From: Symbiopectobacterium purcellii
GTDB lineage: Bacteria > Pseudomonadota > Gammaproteobacteria > Enterobacterales > Enterobacteriaceae
Assembly: GCF_019797845.1 (NCBI RefSeq)
Contig: NZ_CP081864.1
Coordinates: 3,162,001 to 3,226,000, forward strand
DNA: 64,000 nucleotides
Direction: 5' to 3'
Within the stretch, counting starts at the first letter, position 1. Every line of letters begins with the position of its first letter. This document shows positions 44,584-53,363 of this stretch, piece by piece. The position numbers were made by a program, and so were the translations under genes. The notes beneath the pieces are model-generated. The model did not search any database, was not told the DNA's origin, and saw nothing but the letters and a program-made list of their open reading frames with translations.

Positions 44584-45157
44584 CATCGCAACATCAATTT
44601 ACTGTGGGACTGCCACAGCAAAGCCTATTCAGGATAATCATCAAACCAGAGTGTGTAAATTGATTTGTATTTGCCGACCGTCAAAGGCCGACGGCCTGGC
44701 TAGGCATTCATTCCCACGGAGTAAAAGGAAAGCAACCTGTTACGTTTTTTCACACTTACCCCCCAGTTTTCCTTCCGCTCTGCGTATGCCACGCTGGCAT
44801 TATATTCTTCCCCGTTGCGCTTATACCCTTAAATAATTAGTGTTACGCACCGGGGAAAATGAGATCGCCCCGATAAGTTGACACCGGTGAGGGATTAGGG
44901 ATGCCAATGCCGTGAACAGACAACCCAGCTTAACTATGGATGGTTGAGTGATGAATTAATAAAGAGAGGCAACCGCAAGGCGTTGTGTTATTAACCAGCT
45001 AACGATTAACGCTCCTGCTTTACCTGCGTCTCGTGTTACGCATTTTTTTACATAAGACGCTATAAAAAAATATTTCATGTCGGCGTATCTGGTGTATATT
45101 GGAAAATCAAAAAATATCTTGTAAGCTAATAATGTCTCTTCTTTTTAAAGGAACACC
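44584..45157. other. Long intergenic region between thiM leader and hns-like gene
   Basis: About 570 bases without a convincing gene. Around 44818-44840, TTATACCCTTAAATAATTAGTG resembles one terminus of an ERIC element and may be a fragment. The last 120 bases before the hns-like gene are very AT-rich with A-tracts, as expected for an H-NS-type autoregulated promoter. Confidence 0.4.
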
Positions 45158-45556
45158 ATGATGAGTTTTGACGTGCTAAGTAATATTCGTTCTCTTCGCG
45201 CTCAGGCCCGAGATACCGATCTTGAAACCCTGGAAGAGCTGTTAAGCAAATTCACTGCAATTGTGGAAGAGCGTCGCGAAGAAGACAGCAAAATTCAGAA
45301 AGAGCAGGCAGAACGTTTGGCAAAACTGGATGCCATTCGTGCTCAGCTTCTTGAAGACGGTATTGATCCGTCTGAACTGCTGGAGAGCGTGAAATCCAAA
45401 CCGGCCAAGGCCAAACGCGATCCTCGTCCGGCAAAATATAAATATATTGATGAGAATGGCACCGAGCAAACCTGGACCGGCCAAGGCCGCACGCCTAAAG
45501 CGATCCGTGAAGCCATTGATGGCGGAAGCAAAACGCTGGAAGATTTCGAGATTTAA
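45158..45556 (+). CDS. H-NS/StpA family nucleoid protein
   Basis: A 132-residue nucleoid-associated silencer. The N-terminal oligomerisation helix reads SNIRSLRAQARDTDLETLEELL, then a coiled coil with ERREEDSKIQKEQAERLAKL and a charged linker. The C-terminal DNA-binding domain holds the conserved TWTGQGRTPKAI AT-hook-like loop. It matches H-NS in architecture, but the divergent N-terminus (MMSFDVLSNIR) makes it more likely a paralogue (StpA or a second hns) than the main hns. The promoter region is AT-rich. H-NS paralogues often silence acquired DNA such as that at the right end of this window. Confidence 0.9.
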   Translation: MMSFDVLSNIRSLRAQARDTDLETLEELLSKFTAIVEERREEDSKIQKEQAERLAKLDAIRAQLLEDGIDPSELLESVKSKPAKAKRDPRPAKYKYIDENGTEQTWTGQGRTPKAIREAIDGGSKTLEDFEI

Positions 45557-45600
45557 TTTGTTCTCTTCCTTGCCGTATTAGCGCGCATCACTTGTCTTGT

Positions 45601-45640
45601 TATGCATGGAGCAACGTTGTACTCCATGCATATCTTTTCT
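45601..45640 (+). terminator. Terminator of the hns-like gene
   Basis: TATGCATGGAG / CTCCATGCATA perfect 11-bp stem with a ten-base loop, followed by a T-rich tail (TCTTTTCTC), 45 bases after the stop codon. Confidence 0.7.
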
Positions 45641-45814
45641 CATCTGCAATCGTTATCACCCCTCGGCGTCTAGCCTTCCTTGACGAAAAGTTTTTATCCG
45701 CCAAAGACTCGATTAAAATGGCGGAAAAATTAATACCGCTGGTGTATTAGCATGCATATCAATCAGGATCCGACTTTCTTTGATCGTTTGCAGCCAACAA
45801 AAGAAGTGATATCC

Positions 45815-46213
45815 CTAAGACGCAATAGCGCGATGAAAGACAGCCTCGATGTTATATCCATCAGGATCGCGGACGAATGCCGCATAATAATGGGCATGAT
45901 ACAGCGCTCGAATTCCCGGCTTGCCATTATCTTGTCCGCCAGCCTCGATTGCCGCATGATAAAATGCATCAACCACATCACGCGTCTCAGCACTAAATGC
46001 AAAATGCGTCGCCGGACAAGGTAATGCTTTTCCCTGATAGATCCAAAATTCACCGCCAGGATCGCTGGACTTTCCATATCCTTCCAACACGCCAAAACTT
46101 ATCGCATGATCAAAATTTTTAATCAGACGATAACCTAACGGTGCCAGCGCGCTTTCATAAAACTGCCGACTGCGATCAATATCTGTCACCGGAACACTTA
46201 AATGATCGAGCAT
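45815..46213 (-). CDS. VOC-family (glyoxalase-like) protein
   Basis: A 132-residue vicinal-oxygen-chelate fold protein: LDHLSVPVTDIDRSRQFYESAL at the N-terminus, the central HFAFSAETRDVVDAFY, and the C-terminal AFVRDPDGYNIEAVFH with the metal-binding Glu. The ATG at 46213 has GGGGGA seven bases upstream, better than the upstream in-frame start. Members of this group are usually annotated as glyoxalase or bleomycin-resistance-like; the substrate is unknown. Confidence 0.88.
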   Translation of the reverse strand: MLDHLSVPVTDIDRSRQFYESALAPLGYRLIKNFDHAISFGVLEGYGKSSDPGGEFWIYQGKALPCPATHFAFSAETRDVVDAFYHAAIEAGGQDNGKPGIRALYHAHYYAAFVRDPDGYNIEAVFHRAIAS

Positions 46214-46290
46214 TGAACGTCCCCCTGTTATAAACACGAAACCGCCTACGCATTGTTGCCCCCTGTTTTCATCCTGAAAACCGATCCTTT

Positions 46291-46387
46291 ATCCCCTAAA
46301 TAATTCGCGTTGCAGGACAACGCGTTTAGGTTTTGAACAGCGCTTGCCGCAGCCAACACACCTGCAACTTGAAGTATGATGGGCATA
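46291..46387 (+). repeat. Shortened ERIC element
   Basis: Begins ATCCCCTAAATAATTCGCG and ends TGCAACTTGAAGTATGATGG, the two ERIC termini, but is only about 97 bases because the palindromic core is missing. It retains part of the insert seen in the copy at 33933 (CGTTTAGGTTTTGAACAGC). It is in the opposite orientation to the other two copies. Confidence 0.82.
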
Positions 46388-46482
46388 GCGAAAAAAATAT
46401 CGGAACGGAACCGCATCGTAGCCTGAACCCGCCCTAATGAATGCTGACCCTGGTCAACATTCATGCAGACCAGCATAACGCG

Positions 46483-47397
46483 TTAATGAGGCGGATTAGC
46501 GCGGTTGCCTTTGGGGGAAAAACGCCACCGGACATTAATGCCAGCAACCGCTGCCAGAACGATCAGTGCGCCTGTCAACTGCCCCCCATTTAATGGCCGA
46601 TGCAACACCCAGGCATCGACCAAAATAGCCACGACGGGATAGATAAACGCCAGCCCAGCGACCAATATTGTCGGAATTTTTTGTACCGCGCTGTAAAGCA
46701 GCGCAGACATCAGGCCAGTGTGTACAAAGCCAATCACCATCAGCAGTTCCCAGACGTAGCTGACAGAGGATGTCGTGGGCAGCGAGACAACAGGCAGTAG
46801 TATCACGCAGCCCACCGTTAACTGAATAAACACCATCAGGCAAGGAGACACATCGCGCAATCCTTTGGTAATCGCTGCTGTGATGGCGTAAAAAAAAGCG
46901 GCAGCCAATGCAAACCCTACCCCATAGACGTATTGACCAGAATCCTGATTCTGTTGCTGGCCTCCCAACATAATCAGCGCCACACCGGAGAAGGCCATCA
47001 CCATCCACCCGAGCTTATACCGCGTCAGTGTTTCATTGAACAACACCGCGCCTAGCGCAACCAAAATAAACGGCTGTACGTGGTAGGTGATGGTGGCAAC
47101 GGCAATAGAGGTTTTCGCATACGCGATAAACAGACAAACCCAGTTGAGCGTCAGAGTGACGCCGCCTAGCATAACCCAGTACAACTGCCTGCGCGTCAGC
47201 ATGCCACGGCGTAAAAGTCCTTGCGCAGCACAGACCAGCGCCATCGCTAACGCGCCGAAGGCACAGCGCCAAAAGACCACCGTTAATGCAGGTAAGTCTG
47301 TGGCTAACACAAACCATCCCACCGTTCCTGAAATGATCATGGCTATCGCCATCTTCAGCGATCCTGCTCCCCACTCGGCGCGTTGATCGGATGCCAT
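46483..47397 (-). CDS. DMT-family (EamA) transporter
   Basis: Inner-membrane drug/metabolite exporter of about 304 residues with ten helices and two EamA halves: SGTVGWFVLATDLPALTVVFWRC in the first and AAAFFYAITAAITKGL in the second. I prefer the ATG at 47397 (MASDQRAEWGAG), which has GAGG upstream and sits next to the divergent regulator promoter; the frame is open for 31 more codons upstream but crosses the operator. Probably controlled by the adjacent XRE-cupin regulator. Confidence 0.88.
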   Translation of the reverse strand: MASDQRAEWGAGSLKMAIAMIISGTVGWFVLATDLPALTVVFWRCAFGALAMALVCAAQGLLRRGMLTRRQLYWVMLGGVTLTLNWVCLFIAYAKTSIAVATITYHVQPFILVALGAVLFNETLTRYKLGWMVMAFSGVALIMLGGQQQNQDSGQYVYGVGFALAAAFFYAITAAITKGLRDVSPCLMVFIQLTVGCVILLPVVSLPTTSSVSYVWELLMVIGFVHTGLMSALLYSAVQKIPTILVAGLAFIYPVVAILVDAWVLHRPLNGGQLTGALIVLAAVAGINVRWRFSPKGNRANPPH

Positions 47398-47429
47398 ACC
47401 TAGTACCTCGCATACAGTAAATAACATAA

Positions 47430-47466
47430 CGAACGATTGTTCGTCAAAAAGAACGCGTGGTATAAT
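47430..47466 (+). promoter_or_regulatory. Promoter and operator of the XRE-cupin regulator
   Basis: A -35-like TTGTTC (47437-47442) and a perfect -10 TATAAT (47461-47466) lie 18 bases apart. The palindrome CGAACGATTGTTCG (47430-47443) overlaps the -35, and a related AAAGAACGATCGCTTT element lies at 47491-47506, after the likely start of transcription. The repeated AGAACG/CGTTC units suggest autorepression and joint control of the divergent exporter. Confidence 0.6.
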
Positions 47467-47520
47467 GGCGGTCGCAATATCGACTGTCAAAAAGAACGAT
47501 CGCTTTTTATGGAGAACAAC

Positions 47521-48078
47521 ATGCCGCTTTCATCAACGCCGATAGGTATTCTCGCCGTAGCGGTAAAACGTGAACGCGAGCGGATCGGGATTTCCGTGAG
47601 TGAACTGGCCAAACGCGCCGGTATCGCAAAATCGACGCTATCCCAATTGGAATCAGGCAGCGGCAATCCCAGTCTGGAGACGCTGTGGGCGTTGGCGATG
47701 GCATTGGATGTGCAGGTAACACAGCTGATTGCAGCACCGCAGCCCCGCGTGCAGGTGATCCGTGCGCATGAAGGCGAAATCGTAGCCGCTGAACAGGCAC
47801 ATTATTTTGTGACACTGCTCGCCGTCTGTCCGAGAGGAATGCAACGCGATATCTACCGCGTGACAGCGCAGCCGGGGAGTGTACGCCGCTCTGTCCCCCA
47901 TCAACCCGGCACACTGGAACATGTCATGCTCAGCCGTGGGCGTGCCGTGCTGGGTCCTGAAGGGCATGAGATTACACTTAACGCCGGCGATTACGTCAGC
48001 TATGCCGCAGATGGGCCACACACCTTTGAAGCATTGGAAGAAGATACCTGCGCGGTAATGGTTATTGAGCACCCGTAG
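47521..48078 (+). CDS. XRE-family regulator with C-terminal cupin domain
   Basis: About 185 residues. The N-terminal helix-turn-helix reads ERIGISVSELAKRAGIAKST and SQLESGSGNPSLETLWALAMAL. The C-terminal cupin (about 105-185) has HQPGTLEHVMLSRGRAVLGPEG and LNAGDYVSYAADGPHTFEAL, which would bind a small effector or metal. I chose the ATG at 47521 because GGAG lies six bases upstream; an ATG at 47509 is possible. Divergent from the EamA exporter, the usual pairing for this regulator class. Confidence 0.9.
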   Translation: MPLSSTPIGILAVAVKRERERIGISVSELAKRAGIAKSTLSQLESGSGNPSLETLWALAMALDVQVTQLIAAPQPRVQVIRAHEGEIVAAEQAHYFVTLLAVCPRGMQRDIYRVTAQPGSVRRSVPHQPGTLEHVMLSRGRAVLGPEGHEITLNAGDYVSYAADGPHTFEALEEDTCAVMVIEHP

Positions 48079-48128
48079 CGGAGTGCTCTTCACAGGACGT
48101 ATCGGTTATCGCGCCATACCTTTTATCG

Positions 48129-48905
48129 TCAGCGTTCTTGCTGCTGATCGACATTGTCAAAACCTAATCGACCAATGAAAGGCAGACGCAACGCTGGTGG
48201 ATTCACATCTATGCCCAGGTTCATCCCCAGTAGGTTCACCTCCAGGCCTTCTTCCAGCGCCAGTGTTACGCCCAGCGCCCCCAGAACCGAAACCTGAACG
48301 CCGCTACCTGAGGGAGCCAGCCCCACCGGATTTGCGATGGAGCGGTAATCTTTACCAATAGCGTTGGCAGGCATATCCAGCTTTAAGGCAGGCACTTCAC
48401 GACCAATGTGCGCGAGAAAGGTATTACTGTTCGGCCCAGGCCAGGCACGATAGGTCTGCGGCCAGGGATAGCTTTTGATCGCGGCATCGATCTGCGGGAT
48501 CATCACCTGTGCCGCTTCACCGCGATGTTCAACCAGCAGTTTCGGTGTGGCGCCGTACCAGAATCCGTCCGGTAGCGTGTAATTCAGGCGTATCACATTG
48601 TCGCTTCCCCAACTGATCACCTCATAACGCCGGTAGCGTGTTTCACCCTTGGCCTTCAGGATAATCCAAGGATGAACCGCCACCAGACCGCGCCAGCCAT
48701 AGGTCGGCGCGGCATACACTTGAACAATAGCCGTATCGCGCCAACGCACGGGATCGGGCGCGACGCCCGCTGAGTCACGCCGAGCGGACCACCATCCCTG
48801 GCCGCTCAGCGCTTCACCACCGCGCGTCGAGTGCGCCCAGCTTTGCCAAAATGACAACAGCAACACGCTGACGATGGTCACACCCACGATCTTGGTAAAC
48901 TTCAT
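48129..48905 (-). CDS. DUF3750 family protein
   Basis: About 258 residues with an N-terminal hydrophobic helix (IVGVTIVSVLLLSFWQSWAH) that anchors or exports it; the rest is soluble and probably periplasmic. Segments such as VQVYAAPTYGWRGLVAVHPWIILK, WYGATPKLLVEHRG and WPGPNSNTFLAHIGREVP match the DUF3750 family, whose function is unknown. The Asn/Ser/Asn/Thr motif followed by a conserved His suggests an enzyme-like active site. I prefer the second ATG (48905), where AGGA is correctly spaced. Confidence 0.85.
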   Translation of the reverse strand: MKFTKIVGVTIVSVLLLSFWQSWAHSTRGGEALSGQGWWSARRDSAGVAPDPVRWRDTAIVQVYAAPTYGWRGLVAVHPWIILKAKGETRYRRYEVISWGSDNVIRLNYTLPDGFWYGATPKLLVEHRGEAAQVMIPQIDAAIKSYPWPQTYRAWPGPNSNTFLAHIGREVPALKLDMPANAIGKDYRSIANPVGLAPSGSGVQVSVLGALGVTLALEEGLEVNLLGMNLGIDVNPPALRLPFIGRLGFDNVDQQQER

Positions 48906-49089
48906 CAGCCTCATCCTGTTAATGCCAGCAACAAATAACGCTTCATTGTTGCATCATCAAAGAAATCAAGGCTGTCAGCAATACCTTTCGCTGTAAAAAC
49001 GTGCAGAGCGACCATGATACCAAGCCTGTACCAAACAGCAGGCCATCGCAGCCACCCGCGTAGGGCGGATGGCTACTTAGCCTCCCCGC

Positions 49090-49308
49090 TCAGCGACGAT
49101 TTTTCAGGTAGCGTGAAGGCCAGATCTCTTCCGGACTCACTTTTATCGCTTGTGCGATAAGCCGCTCCCCCTTAGGCCACCGTCGCGTCAGGGCATTCGC
49201 CAGTGTTGATGATGCTAATCCAGATGCCCGAGACAACGCCGCCAGCGACGTCCCCTTCCTTTTTATGGCAGCAATGATATCTGCTGGGTGCCAGTCCTGC
49301 TTTTCCAT
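49090..49308 (-). CDS. Ner-like / Nlp-type DNA-binding protein
   Basis: A 72-residue helix-turn-helix protein: WHPADIIAAIKRKGTSLAAL, then SRASGLASSTLANALTRRWPKGERLIA, and a C-terminal EEIWPSRY motif. This is the Mu Ner / Nlp (SfsB) family found in prophages and as stand-alone enterobacterial regulators. It is divergent from the C-protein gene at 49415, and the space between holds the C-box operators, so the pair may form a small switch. Confidence 0.9.
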   Translation of the reverse strand: MEKQDWHPADIIAAIKRKGTSLAALSRASGLASSTLANALTRRWPKGERLIAQAIKVSPEEIWPSRYLKNRR

Positions 49309-49326
49309 TTACACCTCCGTTTCGTT

Positions 49327-49337
49327 GACTATAAGTC
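49327..49337. promoter_or_regulatory. C-box operator 1 (GACT-ATA-AGTC)
   Basis: GACTATAAGTC fits the restriction-controller operator pattern GACTNNNAGTC exactly. It lies 18 bases upstream of the Ner-like gene start, where binding could repress that gene. Confidence 0.65.
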
Positions 49338-49366
49338 ACTACGTTACCACAAAATCTTACCATTGT

Positions 49367-49392
49367 GACTAATAGTCCGTGGACTGATAAGC
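49367..49392. promoter_or_regulatory. Tandem C-box operators 2 and 3
   Basis: GACTAATAGTC, then CGTG, then a second, weaker half-conserved site GACTGATAAGC. Strong and weak sites joined by a GTG-type spacer are the classical OL-OR layout by which C proteins first activate and then repress their own gene. The array ends 22 bases before the start codon at 49415. Confidence 0.65.
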
Positions 49393-49414
49393 ATCAAAAA
49401 ACAATGCTTACTCC

Positions 49415-49669
49415 ATGAAAACACCCCATTCCATCAAAGCCCGTCTGGGTCAGCGCGTAAGATCACTCAGGTTGCAGGCGAATCTGTCGCAAGAAGCTTT
49501 TGCTGAAAAATGTGGGTTGGACCGCACATATCTCAGTGGTGTCGAGCGCGGCGTGCGTAATCCTACGCTGGAAGTGCTCTATATCATCGCCGTGGGATTA
49601 CACATCGATCTGGTTACCCTGTTTGCTTTTGAAGATGATGCACAGGCTGCACCATCGGTAGATCAATAG
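49415..49669 (+). CDS. Orphan restriction-controller-like (C protein) XRE regulator
   Basis: An 84-residue single-domain helix-turn-helix protein (KARLGQRVRSLRLQANLSQE, KCGLDRTYLSGVERGVRNPT, LEVLYIIAVGLHIDLVTLF). The sequence is very like the C proteins that time restriction-modification expression (C.AhdI type), and the upstream DNA has matching C-boxes. There is no clear Shine-Dalgarno before the ATG, in keeping with the leaderless transcripts of many C genes. No restriction or methyltransferase gene is adjacent: the neighbours are a Ner-like regulator and a SHOCT protein. Confidence 0.85.
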   Translation: MKTPHSIKARLGQRVRSLRLQANLSQEAFAEKCGLDRTYLSGVERGVRNPTLEVLYIIAVGLHIDLVTLFAFEDDAQAAPSVDQ

Positions 49670-49840
49670 CGCGCGATGTCTTTGGCGGTTATTCCTCACC
49701 GCTTATTCATCAATTCGCTGCCACAGCCCCCCTCGTGTCTGTATTTCCCTGCTGTGTGGAAAAAATAAATCTGTGCTATACCTTTATTATGTCCATCGCG
49801 ATGCCTGATTTAATTCATTAAATCCTGAGGAAACACAAAA

Positions 49841-50230
49841 ATGGCAACACACCTACTGACGCTGTGGGATATATTGGTCTCGGTATTTTCACTGTTCTTT
49901 TTTATTGCCTATCTTTTTATTCTCTTCCAGGTGGTATCCGATCTGTTTCGCGACCAAGAAGCCAGCGACCTTTACAAAGCGGCGTGGATTGTTTTCCTAC
50001 TGTTTATTCCGCTCCTTACCTCTCTCATTTACCTTATCGTACGCGGCAAGCGCATGGCAGAACGGCATCGCGCGCAGGTGCAAAAATCCGTCTCAGCAAC
50101 TAACGAGTATATTCGAGAGGTAGCTGGAAAATCGCCCACGGAGCAGATATCAGAGGCCAAAAAGTTGTTAGACGATGGCACCATTACTGAAGATGAATAC
50201 CAAACGCTGAAAGCCAAAGCTCTGTCTTGA
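49841..50230 (+). CDS. Membrane protein with PLDc_N and SHOCT domains
   Basis: A 129-residue protein. Two membrane helices (about 8-32 and 44-66) resemble the phospholipase-D N-terminal anchor domain, followed by a charged linker and a C-terminal SHOCT motif (ISEAKKLLDDGTITEDEYQTLKAKAL). SHOCT domains mediate oligomerisation in many small bacterial membrane proteins. A good TGAGGA site precedes the ATG. Function unknown. Confidence 0.85.
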   Translation: MATHLLTLWDILVSVFSLFFFIAYLFILFQVVSDLFRDQEASDLYKAAWIVFLLFIPLLTSLIYLIVRGKRMAERHRAQVQKSVSATNEYIREVAGKSPTEQISEAKKLLDDGTITEDEYQTLKAKALS

Positions 50231-50428
50231 TTGAAAGATACTGTCTACGCGCTGATATTTATTCTGCAGCGACAGTATAAAAGGGGCAGCGATAGCGATA
50301 AAACGACGTATAACTTTGTGACACTTTCTTACGTGGCAACGAGAGAGCCGCGTCTGCGGTTTTGTTTTAATTATCATCTGGAAGAAAACAACGAATTTAC
50401 CTTGGATGATGGTTAACAGGCTACGCCG

Positions 50429-51739
50429 ATGAAAGCAAAAACACTCACAACGTTACTGTCGCTTTGCCCCGCATTTTTATTGAGCATCGCGCACGCCGCC
50501 GATCGCCGCCAGGTGCAGGAACCCACCTACCCCCAGCATATTTGTACCACCCTGACGCCCGAACCGGGAAATAATCAGCAGCGGATTCAACAGGCCATCG
50601 ATCGCTGCCCTGCGGGTAACGCGGTGAAATTAATCGCCGCCAGCGGCCAAACTACCTTTTTAAGCGGTCCTCTGAGTATGCGTTCCGACACGTGGCTATG
50701 GGTGGATAAAGGTGCCGTGCTCGCAGCCTCTGCCAACCCCAGCGATTACGATAAAGGCCATGGCATTTGCGGCACGCTCAGCAATCAGAAGGGACACTGT
50801 CAGCCTTTTATTCATTTTGATAACGTACAGGGCGGCGGCCTGCTCGGCGAAGGCACGATTGATGGACGTGGCAACCAGATCATGGCGGGTAAGACTGAAA
50901 CCTGGTGGCAGTTGGCGCGGCGCGCGCAAAAGGAAGGGGGCAACCAGAACGTGCCTCGTCTTATCCAGGTGGATAACGCCAAAAACCTGACTTTTTATCA
51001 GATCCATTTAATCAACTCACCTAACTTTCATCTGGTGCTGAATAAGGTACAAGGGGTCACGGTGTGGGGAATTGTTATTGATACCCCAGCGGATGCGCGT
51101 AATACCGACGGTATCGATCCGGGAGCGGCAACCGATGTGACGATAGCAAAAAGCGTTATTCGCACCGGTGATGACAATATTGCGATAAAAGCAGGCAACA
51201 GTGGGCCAACGCGCTTTATCTCTATTCTGGATAACCACTTCTATGCCGGTCACGGCATGTCTATCGGCAGTGAGACCAACAGCGGTATCAGTAATATTCT
51301 GATTAAAGATCTGACCCTGGATGGCACAACGTCAGGCATCAGAATTAAAAGTGATTCCAGCCGCGGCGGAATCGTTGAAAACGTCAAGTTTGAGAATATC
51401 TGTTTACGCAATAACAAATGGCCGATTACGCTGGATACGGCCTATGAAGGCAAAAAAGGCAACCTTATTCCCTGGTACCACTCTATTTTGCTCAAAAATG
51501 TATCCGGTAGCGGCGGCCAAGTGGTACTTAACGGCTATGACAGCGATCACCCTCTTGATGTCACCTTTGACGCTGTGAAAATCGATAATCTTCAAGGCTG
51601 GTATCAACAGAACGCCATTGTTCATGTGGCCGAAGGCGGTTTAACCCCAGCGCCCTCGACCATCGCCAACGCAACAGCGGTGAAAACAGCGTATGCCTGT
51701 GAAGACAAATGGCGGCCTTTCCCGGCAACACGCCAATAG
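50429..51739 (+). CDS. Secreted endo-polygalacturonase (GH28)
   Basis: Hydrolyses the alpha-1,4-galacturonan backbone of plant pectin. 436 residues with a signal peptide (MKAKTLTTLLSLCPAFLLS, cleavage near AHA-AD). The mature right-handed beta-helix carries the GH28 catalytic motifs in order: NTDGIDPG, TGDDNIAIK, GHGMSIGSE and IRIKSD, so the three catalytic Asp, the His and the Arg-Lys pair are all present. It is probably exported to the medium by the Out type II system, as for Pectobacterium PehA and PehN. No KdgR box was evident upstream. This is the clearest plant-pathogen gene in the window; it stands alone. Confidence 0.94.
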   Translation: MKAKTLTTLLSLCPAFLLSIAHAADRRQVQEPTYPQHICTTLTPEPGNNQQRIQQAIDRCPAGNAVKLIAASGQTTFLSGPLSMRSDTWLWVDKGAVLAASANPSDYDKGHGICGTLSNQKGHCQPFIHFDNVQGGGLLGEGTIDGRGNQIMAGKTETWWQLARRAQKEGGNQNVPRLIQVDNAKNLTFYQIHLINSPNFHLVLNKVQGVTVWGIVIDTPADARNTDGIDPGAATDVTIAKSVIRTGDDNIAIKAGNSGPTRFISILDNHFYAGHGMSIGSETNSGISNILIKDLTLDGTTSGIRIKSDSSRGGIVENVKFENICLRNNKWPITLDTAYEGKKGNLIPWYHSILLKNVSGSGGQVVLNGYDSDHPLDVTFDAVKIDNLQGWYQQNAIVHVAEGGLTPAPSTIANATAVKTAYACEDKWRPFPATRQ

Positions 51740-51796
51740 TACCCACAACCAAATCTGATAGCCGGAATCTGTCGTCGGTACGGCCCGACGGCAGGT

Positions 51797-52567
51797 TTAT
51801 CTGATGCTCACCACCAGTTCGTCGTTTTCAGTAAGCCGTCGCCAGGCGTTTTCCACCGCATCAGGAATAGCAACATGGCCGATAAAACCAGCCCCTGCCG
51901 GCCCGTAGCCTGTCTCATCATCGCGCAGGCGCTTGACCTCACCGAATATCATGGAAATATAGCGTTCAAGCGTCCATATGCCCGCACGCTGTCCACCGGT
52001 AATCACCAGGGAATCGTTCACGTTGACGACATGTGGCACAAATACCGGCCAGTTGATAAATCGGCTGGTTATCGTTTTCTGCCGCCAACTGTACTGAAAA
52101 GATTCAAAGGTTCTACGCTGCATGAGCGGATCCTGAACCAGCACGATCGTCGCGGGGATCGATGACAGGGCCAGCAGCCTGTCTCTGCTGAAATCCGCAT
52201 TTTGCCCACAGTTGTTCGAGCGATTTTCTATCTCTATTTTTTCCCGGGGGATCGCAAAAACCTGATGCGCTATCTCGGCGAGAATATCTGCTTCCCCCTT
52301 CCATGCGGTCTCAATAGCAGCCGTGAGTGGGTCCTGTTTTACCGCCTGCTGTAACAGCGTGGTTGAATGGCCGATCCCCCCGCTCAGCAACACAGGGACG
52401 CCAGTTCGTGCGGCAAAGTCAAGCGCGCCAATAATGTTCGGCATGATGGCGTGCCCCGCCAAAATCAGCAGCTCCGGGTTCAGATTTTCATGGGTACCAA
52501 GATCGTCAAGGGCTAACCACCCGGACAGCGTATTCAAATCGCGGATGGCTTCATCAGAAATGTGCAT
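51797..52567 (-). CDS. ydcF: YdcF family protein (DUF218)
   Basis: 256 residues with a DUF218 Rossmann-like fold: the LLILAGHAIMPNIIGAL segment, SGGIGHSTTLL, the ENRSNNCGQNADFS motif (Asn and Cys conserved) and VQDPLMQRRTFESF. It resembles E. coli YdcF, which binds S-adenosylmethionine in its crystal structure; the role is unknown. I start at the ATG at 52567 (MHISDEAIRDL), where GGGAGAACAGG precedes it. Confidence 0.9.
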   Translation of the reverse strand: MHISDEAIRDLNTLSGWLALDDLGTHENLNPELLILAGHAIMPNIIGALDFAARTGVPVLLSGGIGHSTTLLQQAVKQDPLTAAIETAWKGEADILAEIAHQVFAIPREKIEIENRSNNCGQNADFSRDRLLALSSIPATIVLVQDPLMQRRTFESFQYSWRQKTITSRFINWPVFVPHVVNVNDSLVITGGQRAGIWTLERYISMIFGEVKRLRDDETGYGPAGAGFIGHVAIPDAVENAWRRLTENDELVVSIR

Positions 52568-52710
52568 CCTGTTCTCCCTTATCAAACGGCCCATCAATCA
52601 CAAGATGATACCTTAAGGCAGAGGAGGGAGTAGAATTTACCGGCACTTTTGAATTTTCATCCTGCTCTCATACACTGTTATGTTTCATAAAACGGAGGGG
52701 AAGTAACACG

Positions 52711-53100
52711 ATGGACGACAAAAAATCGGTGGCAACCGTTTTTTATCACGCTTTTAATGCTAACAACGGTGCCATATTCGACCGAATCCTGGCTGCCAAC
52801 TGGATTAACCACCCTGCCGATCCCGGTCAGCCAAACACCCCTGAAGGGTTCAAATGCGCGGTGCGGCAAACACACGCAGCGCTGGAGGGTTTTCACATTA
52901 AGATTGAGGCCATGGTTGCGGAAGGTGATCTGGTGGTGTGCCGGATTGCCATGCAAGGGCGTCACGTTGGTGATATTGCGCATCGAAAAGCATCAGGCCG
53001 TCAGGTAAGTTTCACCGGAATGGACATGCACCACATTGTTAACGGACAAATCCTTGAGACCTGGCATTTCGAAAATTATGATGGGCTCAATCCTGAGTGA
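52711..53100 (+). CDS. SnoaL-like / ester cyclase-type protein
   Basis: A 129-residue NTF2-like alpha+beta barrel protein. YHAFNANNGAIFDRILAANWINHPAD at the N-terminus, the GFHIKIEAMVAEGDLVVCRI strand pair, and MDMHHIVNGQILETWHFEN at the end are typical of the SnoaL-like polyketide-cyclase family, frequent as orphan genes. A strong GGAGGGG site precedes the ATG. The substrate is unknown. Confidence 0.87.
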   Translation: MDDKKSVATVFYHAFNANNGAIFDRILAANWINHPADPGQPNTPEGFKCAVRQTHAALEGFHIKIEAMVAEGDLVVCRIAMQGRHVGDIAHRKASGRQVSFTGMDMHHIVNGQILETWHFENYDGLNPE

Positions 53101-53363
53101 CGGTTGAATAGCCACCAGCCCCCCTTAGTGCAATATCGGCAATCACAAATACTTTTTCCCAGCTGCGTATTCGCTTATGTTCAGCTGCCCTAGCGGGGTC
53201 TTAAAAATACCGTGGCAATATTATCCGATGGTTTACCAACTGTTTAATTAAATACTCTCTTTGTGTTGTCCAAAAATGAGGTGTCATTACCTGAACAGGG
53301 TAGCGCCTTATCGTTTTGACACCTAAAGGACTATTATTCAAGCACAAAAAGAGAGGAATGATT

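Noticed and set aside
45752..46024. Plus-strand 90-codon frame after the hns-like gene
   Set aside because: Antisense to the VOC-family gene, which has family motifs and a strong ribosome site.
50231..50428. KdgR operator upstream of the polygalacturonase
   Set aside because: AT-rich segments exist but none has the symmetrical GAAA/TTTC arrangement expected for KdgR.
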